Below are positions 9,994-18,864 of a stretch of 64,000 bases of DNA, one piece after another (within the stretch, counting starts at the first letter, position 1; every line of letters begins with the position of its first letter). The notes under the pieces were generated by a model, which was not told where the DNA came from, made no database searches, and worked only from the letters and a program-made list of their open reading frames with translations. The position numbers and the translations under genes were made by a program. Source of the DNA: Erwinia tasmaniensis Et1/99 (GTDB taxonomy: Bacteria > Pseudomonadota > Gammaproteobacteria > Enterobacterales > Enterobacteriaceae); assembly GCF_000026185.1 (NCBI RefSeq), contig NC_010694.1:1488001-1552000 (forward strand). Reading direction: 5' to 3'.

Positions 9994-10902
9994 ATGAAGG
10001 ATATTTCTTTTTCCATCGTCATTCCCGCATATAACGCATCAGAATCAATTGTTACGACACTTGATTGTGTGAAAGAACAAAGTTACAAAAACTTTGAAGT
10101 TATTATTGTCGACGATAAATCCGCCGATGTGGACAAACTCGCAGAGGTGGTGAGAAGTGAACGATACAGCGGATTAAAGATTAATCTGGTCTTATCTGAG
10201 ATAAAACTCAATGGTGCGGGCGCCCGAAACCGGGGGATTGATCTGGCCACCGGTGACTATGTCTGTTTTCTTGACGCTGATGACGAGTGGCACAAAGACA
10301 AACTGCAAGAGAGTTTGAAATTGATCAGGCAGCTGGAGGAGCAGGGTAAGCCGCGCTTTATTATTTATAGTCAGGTCAACATTATTCAGGATGGAAACTT
10401 CCTTAAGGTGATGCCGTTAAAGCCGGTCAGCCAGCATGAAACGGTAGCCGAATATCTGTTTGGCTGCTATGGGTTTATCCAGACCAGCACGATAGTGCTG
10501 AAACGTGAACATGCGGCTGAAATCAGATTTGATGAAAGATTTATCCGCCATCAGGATTACGATTTATGCATCCGTGCCGATAAACAGGGCTTCGAGTTTG
10601 TGATGATCCCTCAGCCGCTGGCGAATTATCACATGGTGACGACATTTGGCTCGAAGCATAAAGGCGAATCGGTAAAATACTCCCTTTTCTGGTTGAACGC
10701 GATGAAGCCGTATCTTACCCCACGCGACGTTTATACCTATAAAGCCTATAAGCTACCGCTGCGGTATAAGATGGACGGTCATTCATTGCAGGCCAGCCTC
10801 AACTTTGCCCGTTACTTTTTCTTGACCAATAAAGATAATCGCACTGACTTTATTAACCGCCTGAAAAATAAACTACGGGTGCGTTTGGCAGGGAAGTCAT
10901 GA
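9994..10902 (+). CDS. amsB: Family 2 glycosyltransferase, AmsB-like
   Basis: This 302-residue GT-A glycosyltransferase opens with SIVIPAYNASESIVTTLDCV and has the nucleotide-sugar/metal motif LDADDEW at residues 93-99. It has no membrane segments and probably works at the cytoplasmic face, adding one sugar to the lipid-linked repeat. It is the first gene after the export block, separated by a strong hairpin. Length and place suit AmsB of the amylovoran operon, but donor and linkage cannot be read from the sequence. The symbol is by position and length, so less certain than the family. Confidence 0.75.
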   Translation: MKDISFSIVIPAYNASESIVTTLDCVKEQSYKNFEVIIVDDKSADVDKLAEVVRSERYSGLKINLVLSEIKLNGAGARNRGIDLATGDYVCFLDADDEWHKDKLQESLKLIRQLEEQGKPRFIIYSQVNIIQDGNFLKVMPLKPVSQHETVAEYLFGCYGFIQTSTIVLKREHAAEIRFDERFIRHQDYDLCIRADKQGFEFVMIPQPLANYHMVTTFGSKHKGESVKYSLFWLNAMKPYLTPRDVYTYKAYKLPLRYKMDGHSLQASLNFARYFFLTNKDNRTDFINRLKNKLRVRLAGKS

Positions 10903-10930
10903 TTGCAGCAGAATAACATCGAGTAAAAAT

Positions 10931-12055
10931 ATGGCTATATATTGGATAGTTAGCTACAGCATCCTTGTTTTTTGTTTTTTTGAGCTGGCGACTATAAATC
11001 TGGCCGGTGAAGCTAGAATAAAAATCTTGATTAACTATTTTTTCTTTGTAGCAGTGGTTGTACTTATTTTGTTCGCCGGGATGCGCGGGCCAAACTCAGG
11101 TATGGATGACGCGCAGTATATTGGATTCTTCCATGATTTCTCCCGTCAAACCAGTTTAAGTGGTTATCAGACGATAGCGGATATCTACCGCTACGAGAAT
11201 CTTTTTATGCTGCTGGCGTGGGTGCTGTCGTGGTTCACCCATGAGAGTTACTTCTTTCTGCTATTTATCAGTTTTATCGCAGTATCGACCAACGCCTGGG
11301 TGTTTAAAAAATATTCACCGCTAATCCTCTGCTCTCTGTGCCTGTACTCCGCACACCTGTTTATCAACAAGGATATGAATCAGATCCGTTTTGGCCTCTC
11401 AAGCGCTTTTGCGGTGGCATGTATCTGTTCAGCTGCCAACAGGAAATACTTCCTCGCGCTAATCTTTCTGGCATGCAGTACCCAGTCACACTCCACGGGC
11501 TATGCCGTGTTGATAATACTGCCGTTTATCGTGCTGAAGGAGCGCAAGTATTTTGGTCTGGCGATGGTTATCGCCGCGATCCCACTGGGACTTATCGGGG
11601 GCAAAAAGCTGTTTCTGGACTCGTTGGGCATTGTCCCGGTGATCGGCGACCGTGCGATGGGTTACAGTGGCACGTCATTCGACGCCAACTCGCCGGTTTT
11701 TGGCCTGGCAAACCTGAAGAATATCGCCTTTATCGCTCTTTTTACCCTGGTTTATTTCCGTCAACCGATCAAAGCAACAGATCGTACTGCCTATCTGCTG
11801 TTTATCGCCTATTCGGCCGGTGCCGCGGTGCGCATCATCTTCTCTGACTTTTCCATACTCGGCGGCAGAGTGGGCAACTTGTTCCTGCACTGCGAGCCGC
11901 TGCTACTGGCATTCTTGTTTATGCGCATACGGCATCTGCTGCTTAATTTCACGCTGTTATTTGCCATGACATCTTATTATTTGATATACAACACTATTTT
12001 GTCAGCTCAGTCGATTACTGGCTACAGTATTGCGCCATTATTCCGCCTGTTTTAA
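10931..12055 (+). CDS. amsC: Wzy/EpsG-type exopolysaccharide polymerase, AmsC-like
   Basis: This 374-residue integral membrane protein has about ten hydrophobic helices from the first residues (IYWIVSYSILVFCFFELA) to the end. The GMRGPNSGMDDAQYI segment after the second helix and an NKDMNQIRFGLSSAFA-like helix are typical of EpsG-family polymerases. It probably joins flipped repeat units into polymer in the periplasm. It begins 28 bases after the preceding glycosyltransferase. Polymerases diverge quickly, so this assignment rests on topology, motifs and operon logic: it is the only Wzy candidate in a complete Wzx/Wzy cluster. Confidence 0.8.
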   Translation: MAIYWIVSYSILVFCFFELATINLAGEARIKILINYFFFVAVVVLILFAGMRGPNSGMDDAQYIGFFHDFSRQTSLSGYQTIADIYRYENLFMLLAWVLSWFTHESYFFLLFISFIAVSTNAWVFKKYSPLILCSLCLYSAHLFINKDMNQIRFGLSSAFAVACICSAANRKYFLALIFLACSTQSHSTGYAVLIILPFIVLKERKYFGLAMVIAAIPLGLIGGKKLFLDSLGIVPVIGDRAMGYSGTSFDANSPVFGLANLKNIAFIALFTLVYFRQPIKATDRTAYLLFIAYSAGAAVRIIFSDFSILGGRVGNLFLHCEPLLLAFLFMRIRHLLLNFTLLFAMTSYYLIYNTILSAQSITGYSIAPLFRLF

Positions 12056-12056
12056 C

Positions 12057-12091
12057 GCGTTAACAGCGGGGGGATGCCATGCTGTTAACGC
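12057..12091 (+). other. Perfect 11-bp inverted repeat between polymerase and next gene
   Basis: GCGTTAACAGC (12057-12067) and GCTGTTAACGC (12081-12091) form an exact 11-bp stem around 13 bases. It begins one base after the polymerase stop and ends 30 bases before the next start. There is no T-tract. Like the hairpin after wzc it may stabilise or segment the operon mRNA. Confidence 0.75.
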
Positions 12092-12121
12092 CAATATCAC
12101 ATCTCCGATTTAGGATATCAG

Positions 12122-12874
12122 ATGAATAATCATATCGGTACGGTAGGGATCATTATCCCCATGTACAACGCGCGCGCGACTATTTTGCGTGCGGTGCAGT
12201 CGGTGATTGATCAAACCTATACCGACTGGCATATCTATCTTATTAACGACCGGTCCAGCGATGACTCTCTTGAGTTAGTACAAAAAAATTGTCCCGATGC
12301 GCGCATTACCATTATCAGTAATGAGGTCAATAGCGGAGCGGCCGCAACGCGTAACGTTGGATTAGCTGCGGCAAGTGAGCCGTTTATTGCCTTTCTTGAC
12401 AGCGATGACCAGTGGGACAGCGACAAACTGATGCTGCAGGTCGCGCAGCTTGCCGCCGGTGACAATCTGCTAATAAGCGACTATCGCTACCAGTCACCCA
12501 GCAAGTCCTATAGTGTCAGCTACGGCAAACCGTACCTGAAACAGAACGGTTTTATGAAAAAAAAGTTCCGTATCTGCTTCTCATCGGTTTGCTATCGTCG
12601 CCCACCACGCCCGGTATTTTTCCAACAGAAAGGCCATGAAGACTTCCTGTTTTTGCATGAGCTTTTCGAACAATATCAGCAGGCACGTGTAATAAATAAG
12701 AACCTGGTAACCTATTTTGAAATGGGCGATTCATTGTCGCGTAATAAAAATAAAGCCGCTAAATGGCACTTTGAGTTATTAAAACTGATTTATAAAAATA
12801 ATCCTCTGAAAGTTTATTACTACTATGTCTGGTATATGGTCAACGGTGTGCTGTTTACCTTAAAGCATCGCTGA
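12122..12874 (+). CDS. amsE: Family 2 glycosyltransferase, AmsE-like
   Basis: This 250-residue GT-A enzyme has an N-terminal donor-binding fold (GIIIPMYNARATILRAVQSV) and the metal/nucleotide motif FLDSDDQW near residue 90. It is short for the family, with a small C-terminal acceptor part ending in a hydrophobic stretch (VYYYYVWYMVNGVLF) that could lie against the membrane. A role in extending the lipid-linked repeat follows from the family and operon. Its length and neighbours suit AmsE, but which sugar it adds is unknown. It is followed 16 bases later by a GT4 gene. Confidence 0.7.
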   Translation: MNNHIGTVGIIIPMYNARATILRAVQSVIDQTYTDWHIYLINDRSSDDSLELVQKNCPDARITIISNEVNSGAAATRNVGLAAASEPFIAFLDSDDQWDSDKLMLQVAQLAAGDNLLISDYRYQSPSKSYSVSYGKPYLKQNGFMKKKFRICFSSVCYRRPPRPVFFQQKGHEDFLFLHELFEQYQQARVINKNLVTYFEMGDSLSRNKNKAAKWHFELLKLIYKNNPLKVYYYYVWYMVNGVLFTLKHR

Positions 12875-12890
12875 ATGAGGTCGATAGAGA

Positions 12891-13925
12891 ATGAAAAAAG
12901 TCGTACTGGTCATCAAGGATGCATACTCCTGGGCGGGGACAGAAAATATCTGCAACTTTATGTCGGAGTGTTTAGGGCCACAGCATGAAGTGAGCATTTA
13001 TTCACTGGAGGGGGCAGGGCAGCCTTTTTACCCCTTTGAGCACGTAAAGGAAATCGTCAGTTTTCACGACGAAAGTCATCCATTGAAGAGCGCGGTTAAG
13101 TGTATTCATCAGCAGCAGTTTGACGCGGTGTTTCTGATCAGTATGGGACGTCTGAGCGTGATGTTCGCCTTGCACAGCATGATGATGTTGCGCAAAAAAA
13201 CGGCTAAGGTTTACGCCTGCGAACACGTGGCAATTAACTCCTTCAGTAAAACGATCAAACTGCTCAAATATCTGACTCTGCGCTATTACGATCGGGTGAT
13301 TGTTCTGACAGACAAAGACCATCAGGTCTTCACCGGTTGGAATATTGCCAGCAAAACCATCCCCAATCCCGTGGTGTACAAAAATTACCCGCGTTTGACG
13401 CGCCACTATCAGGCTCTGGCCGTAGGGCGGCTTGACCACCAGAAAGGGTTTGATCTGCTGTTGGACATCTGGCAGAGCTTTGTCGCCAATAATACAGGCT
13501 GGAAGCTGGTGATTGCCGGAGAGGGTGAGCTAAAAGAGCAGCTGATAGCACAGGCTGCCCGTTTGCGTATTAGCGACAGCGTTGATTTTATCGGTCGCGT
13601 TAGCAATATCAATGACTACTACCGCGAGAGTGATATGGCGCTTATGACCTCGCGCTATGAAGGATTGCCACTGGTGCTGCTGGAAGCCAAATCCTGGTCG
13701 CTGCCGGTGGTGGCCTATGACTGCCCAACCGGTCCCCAGGAAATTATTAATCATCAGCAGGATGGTTTTCTGGTCGAGATGAATGATAAGGCGAATTATA
13801 TAAAAAGTATGAATCAGCTCGCCCGTGATGATGAGCTGTTCTACGCCATGAGCGCCAGTACCAAAACCACTGCCAGAAAATTTGACGTCGACGTAATCAA
13901 AGAGACCTGGCTGTCGTTGGTTTAA
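12891..13925 (+). CDS. amsD: Family 4 glycosyltransferase, AmsD-like
   Basis: This 344-residue GT-B enzyme has the C-terminal Glycos_transf_1 domain: GRLDHQKGFDLLLDIW, VIAGEGELKEQL, and the retaining-enzyme signature MTSRYEGLPLVLLEA with its two conserved Glu residues, followed by CPTGPQEII. The CPTGPxEII form is common in alpha-galactosyltransferase relatives. It probably adds a galactose to the growing repeat at the cytoplasmic face; the donor is inferred from the galactose-rich amylovoran type. Position between AmsE-like and AmsF supports AmsD. Confidence 0.75.
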   Translation: MKKVVLVIKDAYSWAGTENICNFMSECLGPQHEVSIYSLEGAGQPFYPFEHVKEIVSFHDESHPLKSAVKCIHQQQFDAVFLISMGRLSVMFALHSMMMLRKKTAKVYACEHVAINSFSKTIKLLKYLTLRYYDRVIVLTDKDHQVFTGWNIASKTIPNPVVYKNYPRLTRHYQALAVGRLDHQKGFDLLLDIWQSFVANNTGWKLVIAGEGELKEQLIAQAARLRISDSVDFIGRVSNINDYYRESDMALMTSRYEGLPLVLLEAKSWSLPVVAYDCPTGPQEIINHQQDGFLVEMNDKANYIKSMNQLARDDELFYAMSASTKTTARKFDVDVIKETWLSLV

Positions 13926-13971
13926 GTAAAGGTAACAGCGTCCGTTGGAAATGCCTCTGGAAGTCTGTTCA

Positions 13972-13992
13972 GGCCTGCCTGCCCGGCAGGCC
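13972..13992 (+). other. GC-rich hairpin before amsF
   Basis: GGCCTGCC (13972-13979) and GGCAGGCC (13985-13992) form an 8-bp all-GC-rich stem with a 5-base loop, 26 bases before the amsF ATG. There is no T-tract, so it is the third intergenic hairpin of this kind in the operon. Confidence 0.6.
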
Positions 13993-14018
13993 ATCCACTT
14001 GACCAAGGGATAATATTA

Positions 14019-16241
14019 ATGAAAAGAAGAGAGTTACTGACCGCATTCTCATCGATTTTTGCTGCGCTTTCTGTCAGCTCGTTTTCCAGTTCGGCGGCCA
14101 AAAATGAGGCATCACTGATGCTGAACAAGGTCAATCCGGACGATCTGCCAAAGGACGATGTGCCGATCCTGACGCCCGAAAATGTTTATGCCATGCCGGA
14201 TCAATTCTGGGAAAACTTCAGTGGCAAACTGTACATCGGTAAGGCAGGTACGGATCCGAGGAAATCGGGCAACCTGATTAATCTCTATCTGCGCGATGCT
14301 GCGGGCAAACTGTCACAGATCCAGCAGCCTGTGGTGCTCAACAAAGTCAGTCTCGAGCGGTTTGTCGCTGATAATTCATCGCTGATCGCCGCCCCGTCAC
14401 ATTCGATGGCGGTTGTCGATGATAACGGTCAGACGGTGTTCAATATTCCGGATGTCGCCCGTGGCGTCAACAACTTCAGTCAGCGTCTGGCGCAGCCTGC
14501 CGGGTATCAGCTGATCGGTGAAATCCCTTCTGTGAGCGTTCTGCGCCAGACCCGCCCTCTGTTCGGCGGAGCGAAAATAAAGCTGAAAAGTTGGCACAGC
14601 GGTCACGAGGTCGGTGGAGGCGAGTTCGTTGGTAGCCTTGAGGCCGCTGAAGATGACGGTGGAGTGATACTCTCTTCCGGTGCAGATTTCCACTGGCGCC
14701 GTGTTGTCGAAGACTATAACCGCCTGACGCTGTTTGACTTTGGCGCAATTGACGATGGCGAAACCGACAGCGCTCCGGCCATCAAGGCAATGTATCAATG
14801 GTCACAAAAAGCCAACCAGCAAATCTGTATACAGTTCCCGGCGGGAACCTTTTTCGTCAGCCCGTGCGACTTATCCCAGCAGACGATGCGCTTTTTCCGC
14901 ATTTCCGGGGCGATGGTCAACTTTGGCTACTTTCCAGCGACGACCATTGTCTCCAACGGGAGTACGGATTCGGTATTTAAGGTTAACGCGCGCCGGGTTG
15001 AGATCAGCAACTTGCAATTCAATGGACGTACAGACGAACGGGCGAATGAACAGGGATTTTTCGATAATCTGTGTGTGGGTGGACAATATTTCCGTGGTGC
15101 CTGCCTGCGTTTTGTTCGTGTGGGGGGCACCGCTCTCAGCCTGATGGATACCCTGGACTGCAAGATCGACCAGTGGTATGCGCTGCGCTGCAGTGGTGAT
15201 GTGGTGAAGTCGGTGTGGTCCAACACGCCAAAAGGTAAGTGGGATCACAGTACGGCAATCGAACTTTCCAACTTCAATGCCCAGTACTGTACCGTCGGCA
15301 AGGTGCTAAACCTGCAGCGTTGCGGTCAGTCTCTGATCCACAACGGCTGGATAGAACATAGCGAATTCCCTGGGGATATCTCAAATGGTCAGTGGATTAT
15401 CGATGCGCTGAGCCTGGAAACCTGTAAGAACCCGCTGATAGCACATAACTCGCGGCTGAATATGCGTCAAATCAATCTACAGGCCGGCAGCTGGATCGAT
15501 AACTCACAGGGTAAAGGCGCGTGGTTAAGCGCTTTCGAGCGCGGATCCACTCGTGTTGAGTCTTACGGCGTGGCCGTTGACGGCAGCATGAAGTACAACT
15601 ATCTGACTTCCCGTTTCCGTATAGAAAATCACAGTGCGCAAGCACGCTGGTATGAGCTGGGCAATATCCATACGCCCAATGTCGGAGACAGCTGGGAAAT
15701 CGAAGTCTTTGGGCAGTCGCAGTTCAGTAATGGCTCTGATACCAAGGCGTTAATGAATATGATCGGCGACCGCCATACCGGGGGGAAGGCCATCATCAGT
15801 TTGCAGCGAAAAGTACATGGATTTGAGGCCAGCTGGTGCATTGAAGGCAGCAGCCCCATCTCTGATGTTGTCTATACCACCTTGCAGGACAGCGATACGC
15901 GGGTACTTGTCAAACTCGCGCCATGGTTAGGCTCGGCAGGAATAATGATGAAAACCACCGCGAGGGATCGTTTCACGACCGGGCAGTGCGCGCGTTTTGA
16001 TAGCAGGATGGAGCCTGCTGAACCGCCAAAAGGGGAGAAGGTACATGCGGCCGTACGCCGTTTCTCTCTTCATAACGGGCTGGCGGGTATTGGTGCTAAT
16101 GAGCAGGGTGATTTGCTGGTTGAATCCCGTCACCTCGATGCCACTCAGGTCGAGACCTCCGTGGCAGAGGGGTTTATTTCACTGGTGATTAACGGCCAGC
16201 AGGTTGCAGTCCCCTATTTTGCCTTAAAACAAAATACCTGA
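14019..16241 (+). CDS. amsF: AmsF/WceF-type secreted glycan hydrolase with phage-tailspike-like architecture
   Basis: This 740-residue protein carries an N-terminal signal (MKRRELLTAFSSIFAALSV); the RRELL core resembles a Tat signal but Sec export is possible. Residues about 55-165, with LYIGKAGTDPRKSGN, QQPVVLNKVSLERFV and SHSMAVVDDNGQTVFN, resemble the P22 tailspike head-binding domain. A pectate-lyase-superfamily beta-helix begins at LFDFGAIDDGETDSAPAIKA and fills the middle. The homologue WceF of Pantoea stewartii is a stewartan-cleaving beta-helix enzyme. It probably trims or processes polymer in the periplasm or outside. It lies 93 bases after the GT4 gene and before amsJ, as in the amylovoran operon. 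Confidence 0.9.
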   Translation: MKRRELLTAFSSIFAALSVSSFSSSAAKNEASLMLNKVNPDDLPKDDVPILTPENVYAMPDQFWENFSGKLYIGKAGTDPRKSGNLINLYLRDAAGKLSQIQQPVVLNKVSLERFVADNSSLIAAPSHSMAVVDDNGQTVFNIPDVARGVNNFSQRLAQPAGYQLIGEIPSVSVLRQTRPLFGGAKIKLKSWHSGHEVGGGEFVGSLEAAEDDGGVILSSGADFHWRRVVEDYNRLTLFDFGAIDDGETDSAPAIKAMYQWSQKANQQICIQFPAGTFFVSPCDLSQQTMRFFRISGAMVNFGYFPATTIVSNGSTDSVFKVNARRVEISNLQFNGRTDERANEQGFFDNLCVGGQYFRGACLRFVRVGGTALSLMDTLDCKIDQWYALRCSGDVVKSVWSNTPKGKWDHSTAIELSNFNAQYCTVGKVLNLQRCGQSLIHNGWIEHSEFPGDISNGQWIIDALSLETCKNPLIAHNSRLNMRQINLQAGSWIDNSQGKGAWLSAFERGSTRVESYGVAVDGSMKYNYLTSRFRIENHSAQARWYELGNIHTPNVGDSWEIEVFGQSQFSNGSDTKALMNMIGDRHTGGKAIISLQRKVHGFEASWCIEGSSPISDVVYTTLQDSDTRVLVKLAPWLGSAGIMMKTTARDRFTTGQCARFDSRMEPAEPPKGEKVHAAVRRFSLHNGLAGIGANEQGDLLVESRHLDATQVETSVAEGFISLVINGQQVAVPYFALKQNT

Positions 16242-16388
16242 TGAAGAGCGGATTGATTCCGCAACGTTGATGCGCGGGTAAGCAATAAGTTGCGCGCTGG
16301 CGCATCCGCTATATTCGGATAACTCCATGCCGCTATTGATTTATTATCGTAATAAAAATTTTAAGATTACAAAAAACCGTGGGGTATT

Positions 16389-17636
16389 ATGAAAATTTTG
16401 TTAGTTGGCAATCACACATGCGGAAATCGTGGTGATGGTGCTATTTTACGTGGAATTATTGATTCGCTTTACCTCGCAAAAAACGATATTCAGATCGATG
16501 TTATCAGTCGTTTTCCAACCTGCTCCAGCTATCTGCTGCAACAGGATATTCTGCCAGATGAACTGTTTCTTGAAACCAAAAAATCTAACACTCTGGTGAC
16601 TAAGATTAAACGTCGCCTGATGCCAAAAATTATGATGGCGCATATTCGCGGTAACGGTTTTTTTAAGAATTTTGCCGTGCCGAGGTATTTGCAGAAATTT
16701 ACTGACAAATTAACGCAGTATGATGCGGTTATTCAGGTCGGGGGCTCTTTCTTCGTTGACCTTTATGGCCCGCTACAGTTTGAACACGCGCTCTGTGCCC
16801 TGCTGGCGAAAAAACCCCTCTATATGATCGGCCACAGCGTGGGGCCTTTCCAGAAGGAAAGATTTAACCAGATTGCTAATTTTGTCTTTGCGCGCGTCAA
16901 CAGTCTGGTGCTTCGTGAAAGCGTCAGTCTTGAAATGATGGAAAGTGCGGGTATCACCACGCAAAAAGTGATCCCAGGGGCCGACACGGCTTTTCTGGTA
17001 CGTTCACGCGCGCTGGCGACGCCAGGCCATAACCTGATCCACTGGCAGAAACAGCTAGCCGCAACAAAAACCATTGCCATTACCGTGCGCGAACTGGCTC
17101 CGTTTGATAAGCGTCTGGGCGTAACGCAACAGGAATATGAGATGGCGTTTGGCAAAGTGATCAACGCCATGATCGACAGAGGTTATCAGGTGGTTGCCCT
17201 GTCGACCTGTACCGGCATTGACAGCTACCATCGGGATGACCGCATGGTGGCCATTACCCTGCTTGATTACATAAAAGATAAAGATAAGTATCACGTCATA
17301 ATGGATGAGTTTAACGACCTTGAATTGGGGATCCTGCTGGGTGAATGCCATTTGACCATCGGTACGCGTTTGCATTCGGCCATAATTTCGATGAATTTTG
17401 GCACCCCCGCGGTGGCGATCAATTACGAGCACAAATCTTTGGGCGTGATGAAACAGCTGGGGCTGCCGGAGATGGCCAGTGATGTGCAGAGCCTGATGGA
17501 CGGCAGCATTATTAGCAAGGTGAATGGCGTACTGGATAACTACGAAGCTGTGGAGCAGCAGGTTGCACGGGCGGTGGAGCAGGAAAGGAGCCTCGGCAAT
17601 AAAATCACTGCAGATTTTATCAAAAGTTTAGGGTGA
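16389..17636 (+). CDS. amsJ: Polysaccharide pyruvyl transferase
   Basis: This 415-residue enzyme belongs to the PS_pyruv_trans family, which moves pyruvate from phosphoenolpyruvate to a sugar to form a ketal. The N-terminus KILLVGNHTCGNRGDGAILR gives the family's N-x-x-G-D-x-A motif, followed by VIQVGGSFFVDLYG, YMIGHSVGPF and the C-terminal GTRLHSAIISMNFGTPAVAINYEHK. Pyruvylation of a terminal galactose is known for amylovoran. A 147-base gap separates it from amsF, larger than most spacings here, and amsK follows 4 bases downstream. Confidence 0.92.
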   Translation: MKILLVGNHTCGNRGDGAILRGIIDSLYLAKNDIQIDVISRFPTCSSYLLQQDILPDELFLETKKSNTLVTKIKRRLMPKIMMAHIRGNGFFKNFAVPRYLQKFTDKLTQYDAVIQVGGSFFVDLYGPLQFEHALCALLAKKPLYMIGHSVGPFQKERFNQIANFVFARVNSLVLRESVSLEMMESAGITTQKVIPGADTAFLVRSRALATPGHNLIHWQKQLAATKTIAITVRELAPFDKRLGVTQQEYEMAFGKVINAMIDRGYQVVALSTCTGIDSYHRDDRMVAITLLDYIKDKDKYHVIMDEFNDLELGILLGECHLTIGTRLHSAIISMNFGTPAVAINYEHKSLGVMKQLGLPEMASDVQSLMDGSIISKVNGVLDNYEAVEQQVARAVEQERSLGNKITADFIKSLG

Positions 17637-17640
17637 ACCG

Positions 17641-18864
17641 ATGAAACTCACATTTTTTACCATGCAGTTTCCTGTTTCTTCCGAAACGTTTGTGCTCAAC
17701 CAGGTGACTCATTTTATTGATATCGGCTACGACGTCGAAATCATATCCGTTTTCCCTGGTGATTTGGTTAAGCGTCATGCCGCTTTCGATCGGTATAATC
17801 TGGCCGCCAAAACGCATTATCTGTTGCCAGAAGAGAAGGCCGGCAAGTTTGGTAAGCTGGCACAACGCCTGAAAATAATACTGCCGAACATCTTCAAACC
17901 CGCCACGCTGAAGTCATTCAATATCACGCGTTACGGCGACCAGTCCAGCAGGCTGCTGCTTCCGGCAATCGTGGCGGCTAATAAAAAGCCTTTTGCCGCA
18001 GATATTTTCCTTGTACATTTTGGCTATGCTGGCGCTCTGGCTAATAAACTGCGTGAGCTGAACGTGCTAAAGGGCAGGCAGGTCACGGTATTCCACGGTG
18101 CCGACATTTCACGACGCCACATTCTGGCAGAGCACCGGAAGGACTATCCCAGGCTTTTCGCACAGAATGAACTGCTGTTACCCATCAGCCGTCTTTGGGA
18201 GCACAAGCTGATCGCACTGGGCTGCCCGCCGGAGAAAATTCACGTTACGCGCATGGGGATTGAACCCGAAAAGTTTAACCTTAAGCAACGTGATGCGCTG
18301 CATCAGCCGCTTCGCATTCTTTCCGTGGCCCGCCTGACTGAAAAGAAAGGTTTAGCCGTGGCAATCGAGGCCTGCAAAATTTTGAAAGAGCAGGGAGGGT
18401 GTTTCGAATACACCATCGTCGGTGACGGCGACCTTGAAGAGCAACTCAAAAGCGCCATCATTGACGGCCAGCTTGAAGACTGCGTCAGCCTGGTGGGATT
18501 CAAGCCGCAGGAAGAGATTAAACACTATCTGGATGATTCGGATATCTTCCTTCTGCCGTCACTGACCGCGGCGGATGGTGATATGGAAGGCATCCCGGTA
18601 GCGCTAATGGAAGCGATGGCCGTTGGGCTACCGGTCGTATCGACCAGGCACAGCGGTATACCTGAACTGATTGAACACGATGTATCGGGTTGGCTGGCAC
18701 CTGAAGGTGATGCTCAGGCGCTGGCGGCTATCCTGCTAAAGCTGTCACGCGGAGAAGTCGACGTGGCCCCAATAGTGCAGGCGGCACGTGCTAAGGTGGA
18801 AACCGAGTTTAATCAGCATATCGCGTATCGTCAGCTGGCGAAGAGACTGGAGCGGATAGTGTGA
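17641..18864 (+). CDS. amsK: Family 4 glycosyltransferase AmsK
   Basis: This 407-residue GT-B enzyme begins KLTFFTMQFPVSSETFVLNQV, the N-terminus typical of the AmsK/WcaL/EpsF-like group. In the C-terminal domain SVARLTEKKGLAVAIEA, IVGDGDLEEQL and DGDMEGIPVALMEAMAVGLPVVSTRHSG form the UDP-sugar binding and retaining catalytic region. It probably adds a side-chain or late sugar of the exopolysaccharide repeat on the cytoplasmic face. It starts 4 bases after amsJ and overlaps the amsL start codon, pointing to translational coupling. Confidence 0.9.
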   Translation: MKLTFFTMQFPVSSETFVLNQVTHFIDIGYDVEIISVFPGDLVKRHAAFDRYNLAAKTHYLLPEEKAGKFGKLAQRLKIILPNIFKPATLKSFNITRYGDQSSRLLLPAIVAANKKPFAADIFLVHFGYAGALANKLRELNVLKGRQVTVFHGADISRRHILAEHRKDYPRLFAQNELLLPISRLWEHKLIALGCPPEKIHVTRMGIEPEKFNLKQRDALHQPLRILSVARLTEKKGLAVAIEACKILKEQGGCFEYTIVGDGDLEEQLKSAIIDGQLEDCVSLVGFKPQEEIKHYLDDSDIFLLPSLTAADGDMEGIPVALMEAMAVGLPVVSTRHSGIPELIEHDVSGWLAPEGDAQALAAILLKLSRGEVDVAPIVQAARAKVETEFNQHIAYRQLAKRLERIV

